A program made the position numbers and the translations under genes. The notes under the pieces were generated by a model. The model made no database searches. It saw only the letters and a list, made by a program, of their open reading frames with translations, and was not told the origin of the DNA. From positions 1 through 13,331 of the forward strand of contig CAIQPA010000282.1 in assembly GCA_903873545.1 (NCBI GenBank): a DNA stretch of 13,331 nt, written 5' to 3'. The stretch comes from an uncultured delta proteobacterium (lineage in GTDB: Bacteria; Myxococcota_A; Bradymonadia; REDH01). Each line of letters starts with the position of its first letter. The first letter of the stretch is position 1. Below, piece by piece: positions 1 to 7,458 of this stretch.

Positions 1-600
1 GCCGCTCAGCTGGTCGCGGAGCCGCGCGGCGTAGGCGAGGTAGGTGGCGGCATCGGTGGTATCGAAGCGGCGCTGCCCGCCCACCAGCGCCCGGTTGTGG
101 CCGCCTCGCTCATACGCGACGGGGATGAGCACCATGGAGAGACCCGCAGCCCGGGCCGCCTCGCAGTGCACCGCAGCGAGCGCCTCCTGAGGCTCATACC
201 AGCCAAGGTCGGGGCGCCGGTGCAGGTAGTGGAACTCCCCTACGGAGGCGTACCCATGCGCGACCATCTGGCGGTAGCAGGCAAGGGCGACGGCATAGGC
301 CTCATCGAGATCGAGCGCCCCGGCAACCGCAAACATCTTGTCCCGCCACGACCAGAAGTCGTCCTCGGTGTGGCCCGCGTCGAGGTGCTGGGTCGCGCCG
401 CGCATCGCCCACTGAAAGGCGTGAGAGTGTGCATTGTGGAAGGCGGGCAGGAGCAGCGCCTGGTCCGTAGCCTCACCCTCTTCGAGAGGTCCGACAGCAG
501 TGATCGTGCCGCCCTCGAGGCAGATGCGCTGACGGGCGAGCAGGCGACCCTCGCTCCAGACCCATGCCGCTCGCAGCGTTCGCGAAGCCAGAGGTACCAA
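1..600 (-). CDS. hutF: HutF-type formimidoylglutamate deiminase, N-terminal part (cut by window edge)
   Basis: Amidohydrolase-superfamily enzyme, expected to convert N-formimino-L-glutamate to N-formyl-L-glutamate and ammonia in histidine degradation in the cytoplasm. 200 codons are visible; the family is about 450 residues, so the C-terminal half lies outside. Seen: an N-terminal beta strand region (residues 9-37), then PAFHNAHSHAFQ at 52-63 with metal-ligand His58 and His60, then FWSWR, GYASVGEFHYLH and GGQRRF. In my recollection these are the HutF signatures and separate it from HutI and other amidohydrolases. The TTG at 598-600 is the likely start, because no ATG or GTG lies in frame between the upstream stop and the conserved region. 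It follows the 604-1425 gene after 3 bases and lies in the same frame, so the two are probably co-transcribed. Nothing looks broken in the visible part. Confidence 0.82.
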   Translation of the reverse strand, partial: MVPLASRTLRAAWVWSEGRLLARQRICLEGGTITAVGPLEEGEATDQALLLPAFHNAHSHAFQWAMRGATQHLDAGHTEDDFWSWRDKMFAVAGALDLDEAYAVALACYRQMVAHGYASVGEFHYLHRRPDLGWYEPQEALAAVHCEAARAAGLSMVLIPVAYERGGHNRALVGGQRRFDTTDAATYLAYAARLRDQLSG

Positions 601-603
601 CGG

Positions 604-1425
604 CTAGAAAGAGCCCGACACGGTGAGGCCGTCGCGGGCGGCTTCGGTGTGGGCAAACATCTGACGGGCGTCGGCGACCATGGTGTCGATCTCGTCATCG
701 GACCGGCGCGGGTCGTGATGGGTCAGCAGCAGTCGCTTGGCGCCCGTTGCCACCGCGAGCGCCGCCGCGTCGAGGTTGGTCGAGTGGCCCCAGCCCGTGT
801 AGCGCAGGTACTCCTGCTCCGTGTACTGCGCGTCGCAGATGAGGAGGTCGGCGTTCTGGGCAAAGCTGTGCAGCGCGCCCAGGTCGGTCTGCCGGAGTTC
901 GAGATCGCCCGTGAAGATGATCTTGAAGCCGCCGAGCTGAAACCAGAAGGCCGTGCAGCCGCCGGGGTGAGCGACCGGCATCCAGGCAATCTCCGCGCCG
1001 TGAAACACGGTGGTGCCAGTGCTCGGCAGGTTCTCCGTGCTGACCTGCGCCGCCGCGGCCACCCGAAGATCAACGGGGAAGAGCGGCGGCTTGCTGATGT
1101 TGTTCATCGCATCGAGGACGCCGGTGCCGTCGCGGGGAACGCCCCGGATGTCGAGCGACCAGCCGGGTGTGTAGAGCGGCGCGAAGTGGGGAAAGCCGAG
1201 CACATGGTCCCAGTGCAGATGGGTCATCAGGAGCAGCGTCGGCTTGGGGTTGCCGATGGCAACACGGCCAAGGTCTGCAATCCCCGAACCCGCATCGATG
1301 ATGATGCGGGCGTCACCGAGGTCGATCTCGATGCAGGTGGTCGCGCCGCCATGCCGATGGGTGTGCGCGCCCGACACCGGGACACTCCCTCGACTACCCC
1401 AGATGCGAAGTGACCAGTCCTTCAA
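604..1425 (-). CDS. Metallo-beta-lactamase-fold hydrolase (PhnP/COG1235-like)
   Basis: A 273-residue cytoplasmic hydrolase of the metallo-beta-lactamase fold. It opens with LRIWGSRGSVPVSG (residues 6-19) and HGGATTCIEI, the usual start of this family. It has the metal-binding HLHWDH at 69-74, then VAHPGG, FTGDLE (bridging Asp), CDAQYTEQEY, GWGHS and LTHHDP near the C-terminus. All expected metal ligands are present, so it should be active. Relatives include cyclic-nucleotide and phosphoribosyl cyclic phosphodiesterases, but the substrate cannot be read from sequence. The TTG at 1423-1425 is chosen because it sits just before the conserved strand and downstream of the promoter at 1499-1527. 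The frame stays open back to 1665, but that extension reads as non-coding. No good ribosome site is seen, so the start is uncertain. It is first in the pair with hutF. Confidence 0.85.
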   Translation of the reverse strand: MKDWSLRIWGSRGSVPVSGAHTHRHGGATTCIEIDLGDARIIIDAGSGIADLGRVAIGNPKPTLLLMTHLHWDHVLGFPHFAPLYTPGWSLDIRGVPRDGTGVLDAMNNISKPPLFPVDLRVAAAAQVSTENLPSTGTTVFHGAEIAWMPVAHPGGCTAFWFQLGGFKIIFTGDLELRQTDLGALHSFAQNADLLICDAQYTEQEYLRYTGWGHSTNLDAAALAVATGAKRLLLTHHDPRRSDDEIDTMVADARQMFAHTEAARDGLTVSGSF

Positions 1426-1498
1426 GCGAACAACACCAAGTGCGCAGTGGTCCCCCCGCCGCGTGACAACGCCAAATTCGGCGCAGGAGTTCCAGTCG

Positions 1499-1527
1499 AC
1501 TCTACATCGGCAGGGGCGAAACGCCAA
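1499..1527 (-). promoter_or_regulatory. Predicted sigma70-type promoter for the MBL hydrolase-hutF pair
   Basis: On the minus strand TTGGCG (1522-1527) and TAGAGT (1499-1504) are separated by exactly 17 bases. Each hexamer matches 4 of 6 consensus bases. A start near 1492 would give a leader of about 65 bases to the TTG at 1425. An 8-bp perfect palindrome TTCGCGAA (1531-1538) lies just upstream of the -35 box and could be an operator; that is inference. Confidence 0.5.
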
Positions 1528-1582
1528 ACATTCGCGAAGGGCTCCTACGGCTGCAAACAGGCCACCACCCATGCACCGAAGG

Positions 1583-1611
1583 TTGCAGTTCGAACAATCG
1601 AGGCATAGACT
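1583..1611 (+). promoter_or_regulatory. Predicted sigma70-type promoter for the 1648-7275 operon
   Basis: TTGCAG (1583-1588) and TAGACT (1606-1611) are 17 bases apart, each 4 of 6 to consensus. Transcription would begin near 1618, about 30 bases before the TTG start at 1648. It is divergent from the promoter at 1499-1527; the two -35 boxes are about 55 bases apart, so both directions could share one regulator. Confidence 0.5.
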
Positions 1612-1647
1612 GGCGGGCCCGGAACTTTTGATATCGAGCCTTCGCCC

Positions 1648-4461
1648 TTGCTCTCCTCCCTCCAAACCCGACTCGTCACCGCGCTGGCCGGTGTGGCAGA
1701 AGAGGAACGTCGCTCGCTTGCACGCAGCATCGGTAGCCGCCGCGTAGATGCCGTGGCGCTCGCAGAAGAGCTCCTCCGCCCCGAGACACTCGAGCAGACG
1801 CTTACGATGCTCTCGTCGTCGGCCGCCGAACTCTTCGCAGCGCTCGCCTATGGTATGCCCTACCTACCGCTGGCGGACGGGCAGTATGACGACCCCGAAG
1901 AGGTCGATCTGGACGACCCCGACAGCGGCGCCATCCCGGCGGAGATGTGGAACAGCGACCCCGCTGTGCAGGAGCTCCGCGAGCGCGGCCTCGTCTTCGT
2001 CTCGGAGGTCGCCGGCCCCTTCGTCCCCATCGAACTCCGCATGGCCTACTGCGAAGACGAGCACCTACATCGGGCCGATACTGCCGTGCTCCTGACGCGG
2101 ATGGATGACGAGGCCCTGGCAGAACTCGCCGCCTTCCATCAGGTCGAGGCGCAGCCGGCAGACGAAGACGACCCGCTCGCGCTTGTCCTCCGCGTCGTCG
2201 AGCGGCTCTACGACACAGACCACCTCAAAGCGCTCTTTGAGCAGCTCTCCCCCGCGGGGCAGTCGCTGCTCTTCTGGGCCACCGAGGCGCCCCATCCCAT
2301 CCCGCACCGCCGCTTCCGCGATGAGGCGCGCGCCCTCGCAGAGCGCACCGCGGAGCGCTCCGGTACCGTCGAGCGGCTGCTGCTCTCGCTCGGCTTCGTG
2401 CACGCCGTGGTTACCTCGGACGGTGAGTGGATCGTGGTCCCGGACGACATGCGGATGGCACTCGACCCCGTCGTTGACGGCTGGCTCTCCGCCTCCAACC
2501 TCGCCACCTTCGAGACGCTGCGCGCAAGCTCTCTGCCCGCCTTCCGCGACCTCTTCCCCCGCGGCTTTCAGGGAGACCCCCGCTTCGCTGCCCGTGAGCT
2601 CATGGTCGCAGCCGTGCATGGCCCGCTCGACGAGGCCCACCCGCTCGTCCCCATTCTGCTCGACCTCAAGATCCTCGAGACGGGTGATGGCTGGCCCGGC
2701 GAGTTCATGTCGCAACACCTCGATGCCAGCGGCCCCGACCTCTTCTCCCAGCTCGCGCTCCGCAACTGGCTCTTTGCCCACAACGACCGCTTCAGCGAGG
2801 CCCTCTTCCGCCCCTTCGGCGTCGAAGTGGCCGCCGTCGCCCTTCACCTCGACCTGCGCGAAGAGCCAGAAGAGGAGGCCCAGTGGCGGCTCGAGGTCGC
2901 CGCCGGCTGGCTCGCCTTCTGCTACCAGGTCCGCGCCCACCTGCTGCTCACGCTCGGCGTGCTGCCGGCCGGCTACTGGTTCCCGCTCCGGCCCCTCGCC
3001 GCCTGGTTCATCTCGGTCTACCGCCGCGTCGCCTGGCGCCACAACGTCGTCTCGCTCCTGGCCGATGCCCCCGAGGCTGCCCGCCACAGCTCCGTCGTCG
3101 ACTTCGACCAGCGCACCGAGGCCGACCTCGAGCGGGCCCTCCGGAGCCTCTTCGTCAACCTGCTCGCGCCGCTTGGGGCCGCCCAGCTTCACCCTCGCGA
3201 ACCCCTCTTCCTCGTCAACCCCGAGGCCCTCCGCTGCTTCCCCGAGGCAGACCCGGAGTGGCGCGAACTCGAGTCCTCGGCACGCGGCTACCTCGGGATC
3301 GATCTCGACCTCTCGCTCCCCATGCCGGTCGACCCGACTTCGATGGTCCCCCACAGCAGCCACTGGCTCTGGAACGTCGATGGCGAGCTCGTCGCCAGCC
3401 CCGAGGCCTGGGCCGCAGACCTCGCCCGCGTCGCCAACTGGGCAACACCCTTCTCCGAACATGGCCAGATGCGCTTCCTCTTCACCGAGGATTCAGTACT
3501 CGCGGCCACCGACGACGACGGCGACGCCAGCGACCCGCTCGAGATGCTCCTCTGGCTCATGACCCAGACCCGCGGCGACCTCCCTGACCGGGTCCGCGCC
3601 GTCTTCGGCGGCGCAGGCGCCATGCTCTCCGACCATCCAGACGCGGCCCTCCGCGGCGCCGCCGAGATCGTCGAGGGGCTCTGCGAACGGGTCGAATCCT
3701 GGGGCGAACGGCCGCCGCTCGAACTCATCGAAGACCTCCGCGGATGGGGCGATGTAGCGGTCTCCACGCTGACAGCACGCATCGAGCGTGCCGTCGCCGA
3801 GGGCGACACCCACGAGCCCATCTGCATCCACGCCGCAGTCATCCTCGGCGAGATCGGCGCCGACCGCGCTGCCCCCTCGGTCATGCGCCTGCTCGCCAAT
3901 GCCGATGGCGACCACACCCTCGCCGCCGCCGGCATGGCCTGTGCCCGCCTCGCGCCCGTCACCTGTCCGAGCCTCCTCGCGCTCCTCCGCAACGAGCATG
4001 CACCCCTCGAGCGCCGCATGAGCGCCATGGGCGCCCTCGCCGCCGCCGCCGTGCTCTTCCCCACGCTCGGAGACCGGGTCTTCGAGGCCCTCACCGGCTT
4101 CGCCCATGCCGAGGAACTCGAGCCCGAGATCGCCACCAGCGTTGCCATCGCGCTCGCCGAAACCGGCCACCCCAAGGTCGACGGCTACCTCAAGAGCCTC
4201 AAGGAGCTCAACCTCTGGGTCGACTCCGTGATGCCCATCGAGGAGTGCCAGTCGCTCGCCGCCAACGCCCCTTCGGTCTGGGGACACCCCCTCTATTCGC
4301 TCCCCATCGCCCAGATCTATCCGACCCGCTCGGAGAGTGAGTCCATGGCACAGGAGCGCGGTGTTGACGAAATCTTGCGCGAGTCTGGCCTTTCGTCAGA
4401 AGCCATCCTCGGTTGGTCCCAGCGCAACGCTGGCCGACGGCGGCGCGGAGACCCTTCGTAG
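1648..4461 (+). CDS. Large helical (HEAT-like) repeat protein with duplicated N-terminal modules
   Basis: A 937-residue protein of unknown function with no signal peptide or membrane segment, so probably cytosolic. Two related modules lie near the N-terminus, at about 46-135 and 188-275. Each has a helical LS-x-x-x-x-x-LL/LF stretch, a V-x-x-L-x-x-x-G-x-V segment and an ending of the form VP-[IE/DD]-x-R-M-A, with an acidic linker. They look winged-helix-like, but that is inference. A long Leu-rich helical region follows (about 280-560). Alpha-helical repeats of HEAT type occur near 690-830, for example IHAAVILGEIG from residue 727 and the AAAGMACARLAP unit after it. The tail is basic (GRRRRGDPS). 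TTG 1648 is taken as start because it lies 30 bases after a predicted transcription start; GTG 1693 is an alternative. It is first gene of a four-gene operon. HEAT-type proteins usually act as binding scaffolds; no catalytic motif is visible. Confidence 0.75.
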   Translation: MLSSLQTRLVTALAGVAEEERRSLARSIGSRRVDAVALAEELLRPETLEQTLTMLSSSAAELFAALAYGMPYLPLADGQYDDPEEVDLDDPDSGAIPAEMWNSDPAVQELRERGLVFVSEVAGPFVPIELRMAYCEDEHLHRADTAVLLTRMDDEALAELAAFHQVEAQPADEDDPLALVLRVVERLYDTDHLKALFEQLSPAGQSLLFWATEAPHPIPHRRFRDEARALAERTAERSGTVERLLLSLGFVHAVVTSDGEWIVVPDDMRMALDPVVDGWLSASNLATFETLRASSLPAFRDLFPRGFQGDPRFAARELMVAAVHGPLDEAHPLVPILLDLKILETGDGWPGEFMSQHLDASGPDLFSQLALRNWLFAHNDRFSEALFRPFGVEVAAVALHLDLREEPEEEAQWRLEVAAGWLAFCYQVRAHLLLTLGVLPAGYWFPLRPLAAWFISVYRRVAWRHNVVSLLADAPEAARHSSVVDFDQRTEADLERALRSLFVNLLAPLGAAQLHPREPLFLVNPEALRCFPEADPEWRELESSARGYLGIDLDLSLPMPVDPTSMVPHSSHWLWNVDGELVASPEAWAADLARVANWATPFSEHGQMRFLFTEDSVLAATDDDGDASDPLEMLLWLMTQTRGDLPDRVRAVFGGAGAMLSDHPDAALRGAAEIVEGLCERVESWGERPPLELIEDLRGWGDVAVSTLTARIERAVAEGDTHEPICIHAAVILGEIGADRAAPSVMRLLANADGDHTLAAAGMACARLAPVTCPSLLALLRNEHAPLERRMSAMGALAAAAVLFPTLGDRVFEALTGFAHAEELEPEIATSVAIALAETGHPKVDGYLKSLKELNLWVDSVMPIEECQSLAANAPSVWGHPLYSLPIAQIYPTRSESESMAQERGVDEILRESGLSSEAILGWSQRNAGRRRRGDPS

Positions 4462-4486
4462 CTCCCGCCTCGCGCCATCCCGCCTT

Positions 4487-4490
4487 AGGA
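4487..4490 (+). promoter_or_regulatory. Ribosome binding site that sets the M50 protease start
   Basis: AGGA sits 6 bases ahead of TTG 4497 in the 35-base gap after the repeat-protein stop. The frame stays open upstream to TTG 4413, but that start would overlap the preceding gene by 49 bases and adds a Pro/Arg-rich stretch with no membrane-protein character. This site therefore favours TTG 4497. Confidence 0.6.
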
Positions 4491-4496
4491 CGCACC

Positions 4497-5177
4497 TTGC
4501 CCACCCGCGGTATCTACCTCTTCGACGTCGCCCGCTTCCCCGTCTTTCTCGACACCGGAGGCCTCATCTTCATTGGCCTCATCCTGCTGCTGCAGATGGG
4601 TGGCGGTGGCATGGTCGGGATCCTCGGCGCCTTCCTCTGGATCGTCGCCATCTATGGCAGCATCTTGGCCCATGAGCTCGGTCACGCCGTTGTCGGCCGC
4701 CGCCTCGGCTACGGCTCAGCCGATATCGTGCTCTCCTTCTTCGGCGGCGTCGCCATCTGGAGCGGGCGCACCAGCCGCTCCCGTCGCGACCAGCTCCTCG
4801 TCACCCTCGCGGGCCCGGCCGTCAATGTCGTCCTCTGCATCTTCTTCCTCCTCCTCAAGACCTTCCCGCCCCCCTTCATCTCCCTGCTTGTCCCCTCGCT
4901 CCGCGGGCTCATCGACGATCTCTACTGGATCAACCTGATGCTCGCCGCCTTCAACATCCTCCCCATCTTTCCGCTCGATGGAGGCCAGGCGCTCCGCACC
5001 GCGCTCGCCTACCGCATCCGTGGCTCCAGGCTCGTCCGCATCTCCCTGCAGGTCTCCTTCGCGACGCTCGGCCTGGTCATGCTCTACGCCGTCTCCACCA
5101 GCCACATCTTCCTCGTCTTCATCCTGGCGCAGATTGCCTTTCAGAACTGGCAGGAGTGGCAGCAGGTGCGGCGTTGA
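4497..5177 (+). CDS. Minimal site-2 protease family (M50) membrane zinc metalloprotease
   Basis: A 226-residue polytopic inner-membrane protease. The zinc site HELGH is at residues 59-63, directly after a hydrophobic segment (39-57). A second hydrophobic segment carries AGPAVN (about 99-119). The third-ligand motif NILPIFPLDGG is at 153-163 with Asp161. One or two further membrane segments follow (about 180-212). Both halves of the S2P active site are intact, so it should be catalytic. No PDZ or CBS domain is present, so it is the short, core-only form of the family. S2P enzymes cut membrane-embedded substrates such as anti-sigma factors, but no such substrate is visible in this window. TTG start with AGGA 6 bases ahead. 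The last codon overlaps the start of the downstream lipoprotein (TTGA), implying coupled translation. Confidence 0.88.
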   Translation: MPTRGIYLFDVARFPVFLDTGGLIFIGLILLLQMGGGGMVGILGAFLWIVAIYGSILAHELGHAVVGRRLGYGSADIVLSFFGGVAIWSGRTSRSRRDQLLVTLAGPAVNVVLCIFFLLLKTFPPPFISLLVPSLRGLIDDLYWINLMLAAFNILPIFPLDGGQALRTALAYRIRGSRLVRISLQVSFATLGLVMLYAVSTSHIFLVFILAQIAFQNWQEWQQVRR

Positions 5178-5641
5178 GAGCAGCCTCCAGACTGCTCCCC
5201 TTGCTCCTGCTCTCGGCCTGCTCCTCCGCCTCGGCACCTGCGCCCACGGTGCCCGCAGCCCCCGTTGAGGCGCGCACGGACGAGGCCTCTGGCTCCGCTG
5301 CACCGGGTGCCGAAGCAACCCTTTCCTGCCGCCTGACAGGCGCCGAAGAGCTCGTCGAGGCGCTGGAACTCCGCAGCGAAGATGGCGGCTGCAGGCTCCT
5401 GCTGCCCCTCGCCGTTGTCGCCGGCTCGCTCCCCATCCGCGTTGGTGCTGTGCCCGGCGAACAGGCAGCCGCCTTCGAGGCCGGCAGCGGCGCCGACCGA
5501 TTCTACGCGTCGGAGGGCACCGTCAGCGTGGTGCAGGCAGACGCCACCACGCTCCGCGGCACCGTGGAGGCCCGCGACGCCAACCCTCCCGGACTTGCGC
5601 GGCTATCGGCGACCTTCGAGGTCCGCAGGAGCCAGCCATGA
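5174..5641 (+). CDS. Small predicted lipoprotein of unknown function
   Basis: A 155-residue protein beginning with a short, textbook lipoprotein signal: basic start (R2, R6), hydrophobic LLPLLLL, then lipobox L13-S14-A15-C16. Mature protein should start at a lipidated Cys16, followed by a flexible Ala/Pro/Ser/Thr linker to about residue 50, then a small mixed domain holding a second and third Cys (in LSCRLTG and GGCRLLL) that could pair. I recognise no family; its compact strand-rich pattern suggests a small beta domain. TTG 5174 is preferred over GTG 5156: it overlaps the protease stop (TTGA), has AGG 7 bases ahead, and gives a signal of normal length. Its own stop overlaps the next gene as ATGA. 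Its position beside a membrane protease may mean envelope work, but this is inference. Confidence 0.72.
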   Translation: MRAASRLLPLLLLSACSSASAPAPTVPAAPVEARTDEASGSAAPGAEATLSCRLTGAEELVEALELRSEDGGCRLLLPLAVVAGSLPIRVGAVPGEQAAAFEAGSGADRFYASEGTVSVVQADATTLRGTVEARDANPPGLARLSATFEVRRSQP

Positions 5642-7275
5642 GCGCCTCAGGAGAGACCTGGCGTCTCGCCTCCGTGGAGCGCGAGATCGGAGAGCCCGAG
5701 TCGGTCGTCCGCTCTCGCACGCTCATGCGACTCGGCCTCGGCGACGACCCCGACCTCGATGTCCGCATCGTCCGGCGCTCCATCGATGCGCGTGGTCAGC
5801 GGCCACCCCGCTTCGTACACGCGGTGGACTGCCACATCCCGCCCCACCTCCTCGCCTCCGCAGACACCTCCAAGGCGGAGCGGGTCGGGCGGAGCGCCGA
5901 GCGCCAACGCTGGCAGGTTGCCCCAGACGCCGCGCGGCCCCTTGTCATTGGTGCCGGTCCCTGTGGAATCTTCGCCGCACTTGTCCTTGCCGAGGCCGGC
6001 CTCCGGCCCATCCTGCTCGACCGCGGAAAGCCGGTCGAGACACGCGCAAAGGATATCTCGCGCCTCATGGGCTACGGCATCATCAACCCCGAATCCAACC
6101 TCTGCTTCGGCGAGGGCGGCGCCGGTACTTGGAGCGACGGAAAGCTCTACACGCGCAAAGGGGGCGACCTCCCGCGTCGGGTGCTTGAGACCTTCGTCGC
6201 CTTCGGCGCCGACCCCGACATCCTCGTCGAGGGCCGTCCTCACCTCGGCACCGACAAACTCGTATCACTGCTCAAATCGCTCCGCGCAGGCCTTATCGCC
6301 CGCGGCGGCGAGATCCGCTTTGGGGCCCGGGTCGAGCGGCTCGCGCAGCACGATGGCCGCGTGACCGGCGTCATCCTGCACGACGGCGAGCGCATCGACG
6401 CAACCCACGTTGTCCTTGCCCTCGGCCACTCTGCCCGCGACCTCTACCTACAGCTCGCTAACGACGGCCTCGCCATGGTCCCCAAGGCCTTCGCGGTCGG
6501 CTTTCGCGTGGAGCACACCCAGGCGCTCGTCAACCGCATCCAGTATGGCCAGTGGGCCGAAACCCCCGGGCTGCCGGCCGCCTACTACGAACTGACCGCC
6601 AACGTGGGGCAGGGCGCAGATGCGCGCGGCGTCTACTCCTTCTGCATGTGCCCCGGCGGCAGCATTGTTCCCACAGGCGCCCGCGAAGGCGAGGTCTGCG
6701 TCAACGGCATGTCCCACTCGGCCCGCTCCGGCCACTATGCCAATAGCGCGCTGGTCGTCACCGTCTCGCCGGAGGAGCTCGGCCGCCACCTCACCCGCGC
6801 ACCGGAACACCCGGTGCTCGTCGGCATGCAGTTCCAGCGCGAGTGCGAAGAGCGGGCGGCCGAAGCGGGCGGCGGCGGCTTCACGGCCCCGGCGCAGCGG
6901 CTCGGCGACTACCTCGCAGACCGTCCGAGCAGCGAGGTGCGCCGCACCACCTACCGGCGTGGCGTAGTCGCTGCCGACCTGGGCCGTCTCTACCCCGACT
7001 TTGTCCGCGATGCCCTCCGGCTGGCCATGCGCCCCTTCTCTGACCGCATGCCTGGATACACCTCCGACGAGGCCGTCCTCATCGGCGTCGAGACCCGAAC
7101 CAGCGCGCCTGTCACCATCTCGCGCGACCCTCACACGCTTGCCTCTCCCTCTCTCGCAGGGCTCTATCCGGCAGGCGAAGGGGCCGGATTTGCAGGCGGC
7201 ATTGTGAGCGCGGGCGTTGATGGAATCCGGGTCGCCGAAGCGCTGCTCCGGTCACTGGCAGAACCCGCCGCCTAG
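5638..7275 (+). CDS. FAD-dependent dehydrogenase, COG2509 type
   Basis: A 545-residue flavoprotein, cytosolic. The first 100 residues form a small domain containing RIVRRSIDARGQ, common to this family. The Rossmann FAD-binding site GAGPCG is at 105-110, ending in LLDRGKPVETR. The family signature follows: ESN (152-154) and GEGGAGTWSDGKL (158-170). The C-terminal FAD-contacting GEGAGFAGG is at 513-521, followed by SAGVDGIRVAEAL. Length and motif order match the family throughout, so the gene looks intact. The family is widespread but its substrate and electron acceptor are not established, to my knowledge. Start is ATG 5638 with AGGAG 6 bases ahead, overlapping the lipoprotein stop by 4 bases (ATGA). 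It is last in the operon that begins at 1648. Confidence 0.88.
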   Translation: MSASGETWRLASVEREIGEPESVVRSRTLMRLGLGDDPDLDVRIVRRSIDARGQRPPRFVHAVDCHIPPHLLASADTSKAERVGRSAERQRWQVAPDAARPLVIGAGPCGIFAALVLAEAGLRPILLDRGKPVETRAKDISRLMGYGIINPESNLCFGEGGAGTWSDGKLYTRKGGDLPRRVLETFVAFGADPDILVEGRPHLGTDKLVSLLKSLRAGLIARGGEIRFGARVERLAQHDGRVTGVILHDGERIDATHVVLALGHSARDLYLQLANDGLAMVPKAFAVGFRVEHTQALVNRIQYGQWAETPGLPAAYYELTANVGQGADARGVYSFCMCPGGSIVPTGAREGEVCVNGMSHSARSGHYANSALVVTVSPEELGRHLTRAPEHPVLVGMQFQRECEERAAEAGGGGFTAPAQRLGDYLADRPSSEVRRTTYRRGVVAADLGRLYPDFVRDALRLAMRPFSDRMPGYTSDEAVLIGVETRTSAPVTISRDPHTLASPSLAGLYPAGEGAGFAGGIVSAGVDGIRVAEALLRSLAEPAA

Positions 7276-7391
7276 GGTTCACGGGCGCGGGCAAAAATCG
7301 CGCCAATCCGCCAAATGCGTGTCGCGTTGCGTCAAACGGAGTGCATGACACTCGGGAATGGGGTCTGCTAGTCGCGGTTTACGGTTGTTGA

Positions 7392-7419
7392 GGGGCCGAT
7401 CGCCGGAGCGGTCGGTTCC
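7392..7419 (+). promoter_or_regulatory. Strong RNA hairpin upstream of the ADP-ribosylglycohydrolase gene
   Basis: The arms GGGGCCGATCGC (7392-7403) and GCGGTCGGTTCC (7408-7419) pair over 12 bp around the tetraloop CGGA. Three pairs are G-U, which would only work in plus-strand RNA. No U-tract follows, so it is not a standard intrinsic terminator. It may be a leader element for the gene at 7459, or the 3' end of the upstream operon. I saw no convincing promoter elsewhere in the gap 7276-7458. Confidence 0.5.
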
Positions 7420-7458
7420 ATACCGTAATCTCCTCTTTCCCGACGCGAGAAAGCCATC

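Noticed and set aside
97..1413. A 438-codon open frame on the plus strand opposite the hydrolase and hutF
   Set aside because: It is antisense to two genes with clear family motifs, has odd composition, and such long shadow frames are usual in GC-rich DNA.
2065..3462. A 465-codon minus-strand open frame inside the repeat-protein gene
   Set aside because: Gly/Glu/Val-rich translation typical of an antisense shadow; no motif, no promoter or ribosome site, and the plus-strand frame explains the region.
4413..4496. Longer start (TTG 4413) for the M50 protease
   Set aside because: It would overlap the preceding gene by 49 bases and adds a Pro/Arg-rich stretch without membrane character; AGGA favours TTG 4497.
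7284..7304. Hairpin GGCGCG/CGCGCC with a 9-base loop after the FAD dehydrogenase gene, as a terminator
   Set aside because: Only 6 bp, a long loop and no U-tract after it; it may help end the operon transcript but cannot be called a terminator.
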